DNA of 40,361 bases from Candidatus Rokuibacteriota bacterium (GTDB lineage Bacteria; Methylomirabilota; Methylomirabilia; Rokubacteriales; CSP1-6), in assembly GCA_003220685.1 (NCBI GenBank), contig QHTE01000007.1, positions 542-40,902 on the forward strand, in the 5' to 3' direction. The position numbers were made by a program, and so were the translations under genes. The notes under the pieces were generated by a model that saw nothing but the letters and a program-made list of their open reading frames with translations, searched no databases and was not told the DNA's origin. The first letter of the stretch is position 1, and the number at the start of each line of letters is the position of its first letter. This document shows positions 40,218-40,361 of this stretch, in pieces.

Positions 40218-40361
40218 ATGGCGCAGCGATGGTCAGCGCTCGTAGGGCTGGGTCTGGTTCTCACGCTGACTCGTGGAGTCATCGCGACAGAGACCAGCCG
40301 GAAGCCGGCTCAGTCGCTGATCGGCACGGTCACCCGGGAGGACCTGAAAGGTCTACGGCAA
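40218..40361 (+). CDS. secreted protein, 5' end only (cassette gene)
   Basis: The ATG at 40218 with GGAGAGA upstream starts an open frame that runs off the window (48 codons seen). It begins with a signal-peptide-like stretch (SALVGLGLVLTLTRGVIA). It lies 16 nt after attC site 5, so it is the next cassette's gene. Function not visible. Confidence 0.5.
   Translation, partial: MAQRWSALVGLGLVLTLTRGVIATETSRKPAQSLIGTVTREDLKGLRQ

Noticed and set aside
1..40361. CRISPR arrays, tRNA or rRNA genes, insertion sequences, prophage genes
   Set aside because: No regularly spaced identical repeats, cloverleaf candidates, transposase or phage-type proteins were recognised on either strand.

Overview
This is a GC-rich bacterial chromosome segment. 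Genes are tightly packed, with many ATGA, GTGA and TTGA start/stop overlaps and frequent GTG or TTG starts. No rRNA, tRNA, CRISPR array or integrase gene was seen. Gene content and coding style suggest a soil bacterium of the Rokubacteria/Methylomirabilota or deltaproteobacterial kind. That placement is an impression from gene content only; no marker gene in the window fixes the taxonomy.

Layout, left to right. (1) 0-5.4 kb: a transglutaminase-like gene; a decayed ketoacyl-ACP synthase III remnant; a thioredoxin-fold protein disulfide oxidoreductase whose active-site CxxC reads UGA-P-H-C (candidate selenoprotein); a gamma-glutamylcyclotransferase-like gene running into a tandem repeat; a class III aminotransferase; and three small genes. 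(2) 5.6-14.3 kb: a complete nitrate assimilation operon behind a terminator-like leader. It encodes a Tat-exported nitrate-binding protein, permease, two ATPases, ferredoxin-type nitrate reductase, ferredoxin-type nitrite reductase, and two enzymes that make the siroheme needed by the nitrite reductase. (3) 14.3-17.8 kb: a cyclic-nucleotide-binding protein; an AtzE-type amidase operon with a 56-residue AtzG-like partner; then a second leader resembling the nitrate leader, ahead of a small secreted protein and an orphan Fis-type DNA-binding protein. (4) 17.9-24.4 kb: MeaB GTPase, CBS-domain protein, ferredoxin-NADP reductase, a FAD oxidoreductase, and a GAF-PilB/GspE fusion ATPase. (5) 24.4-28.7 kb: a TonB C-terminal fragment, a TonB-dependent receptor divergent from nikR (probable nickel uptake), and an Eis-like acetyltransferase. 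(6) 28.7-36.3 kb: a three-gene methyl-transfer operon (MetF with Cys-rich tail, core-MetE, MidA-like methyltransferase), then assorted single genes.

(7) 36.6 kb to the right edge: an integron-type gene-cassette array. Five attC-like sites share one architecture: AGCCG or the like, a single unpaired A, a GC stem, a short loop, the complementary arms, and outer AAC/GTT ends. They separate short same-strand cassettes carrying a putative metallopeptidase, a DUF6968-like protein, a toxin-antitoxin pair with a frameshifted toxin, a secreted dienelactone-hydrolase-like protein, a GNAT acetyltransferase, an apparently geneless 233-bp cassette and the start of a secreted protein. With no integrase in view, this is either a CALIN (cluster of attC sites lacking an integrase) or the distal part of a larger integron.

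The strongest leads are the UGA-containing disulfide oxidoreductase with a candidate SECIS hairpin, the cassette array, the pair of look-alike leader RNAs, and the core-MetE/MetF/methyltransferase operon.
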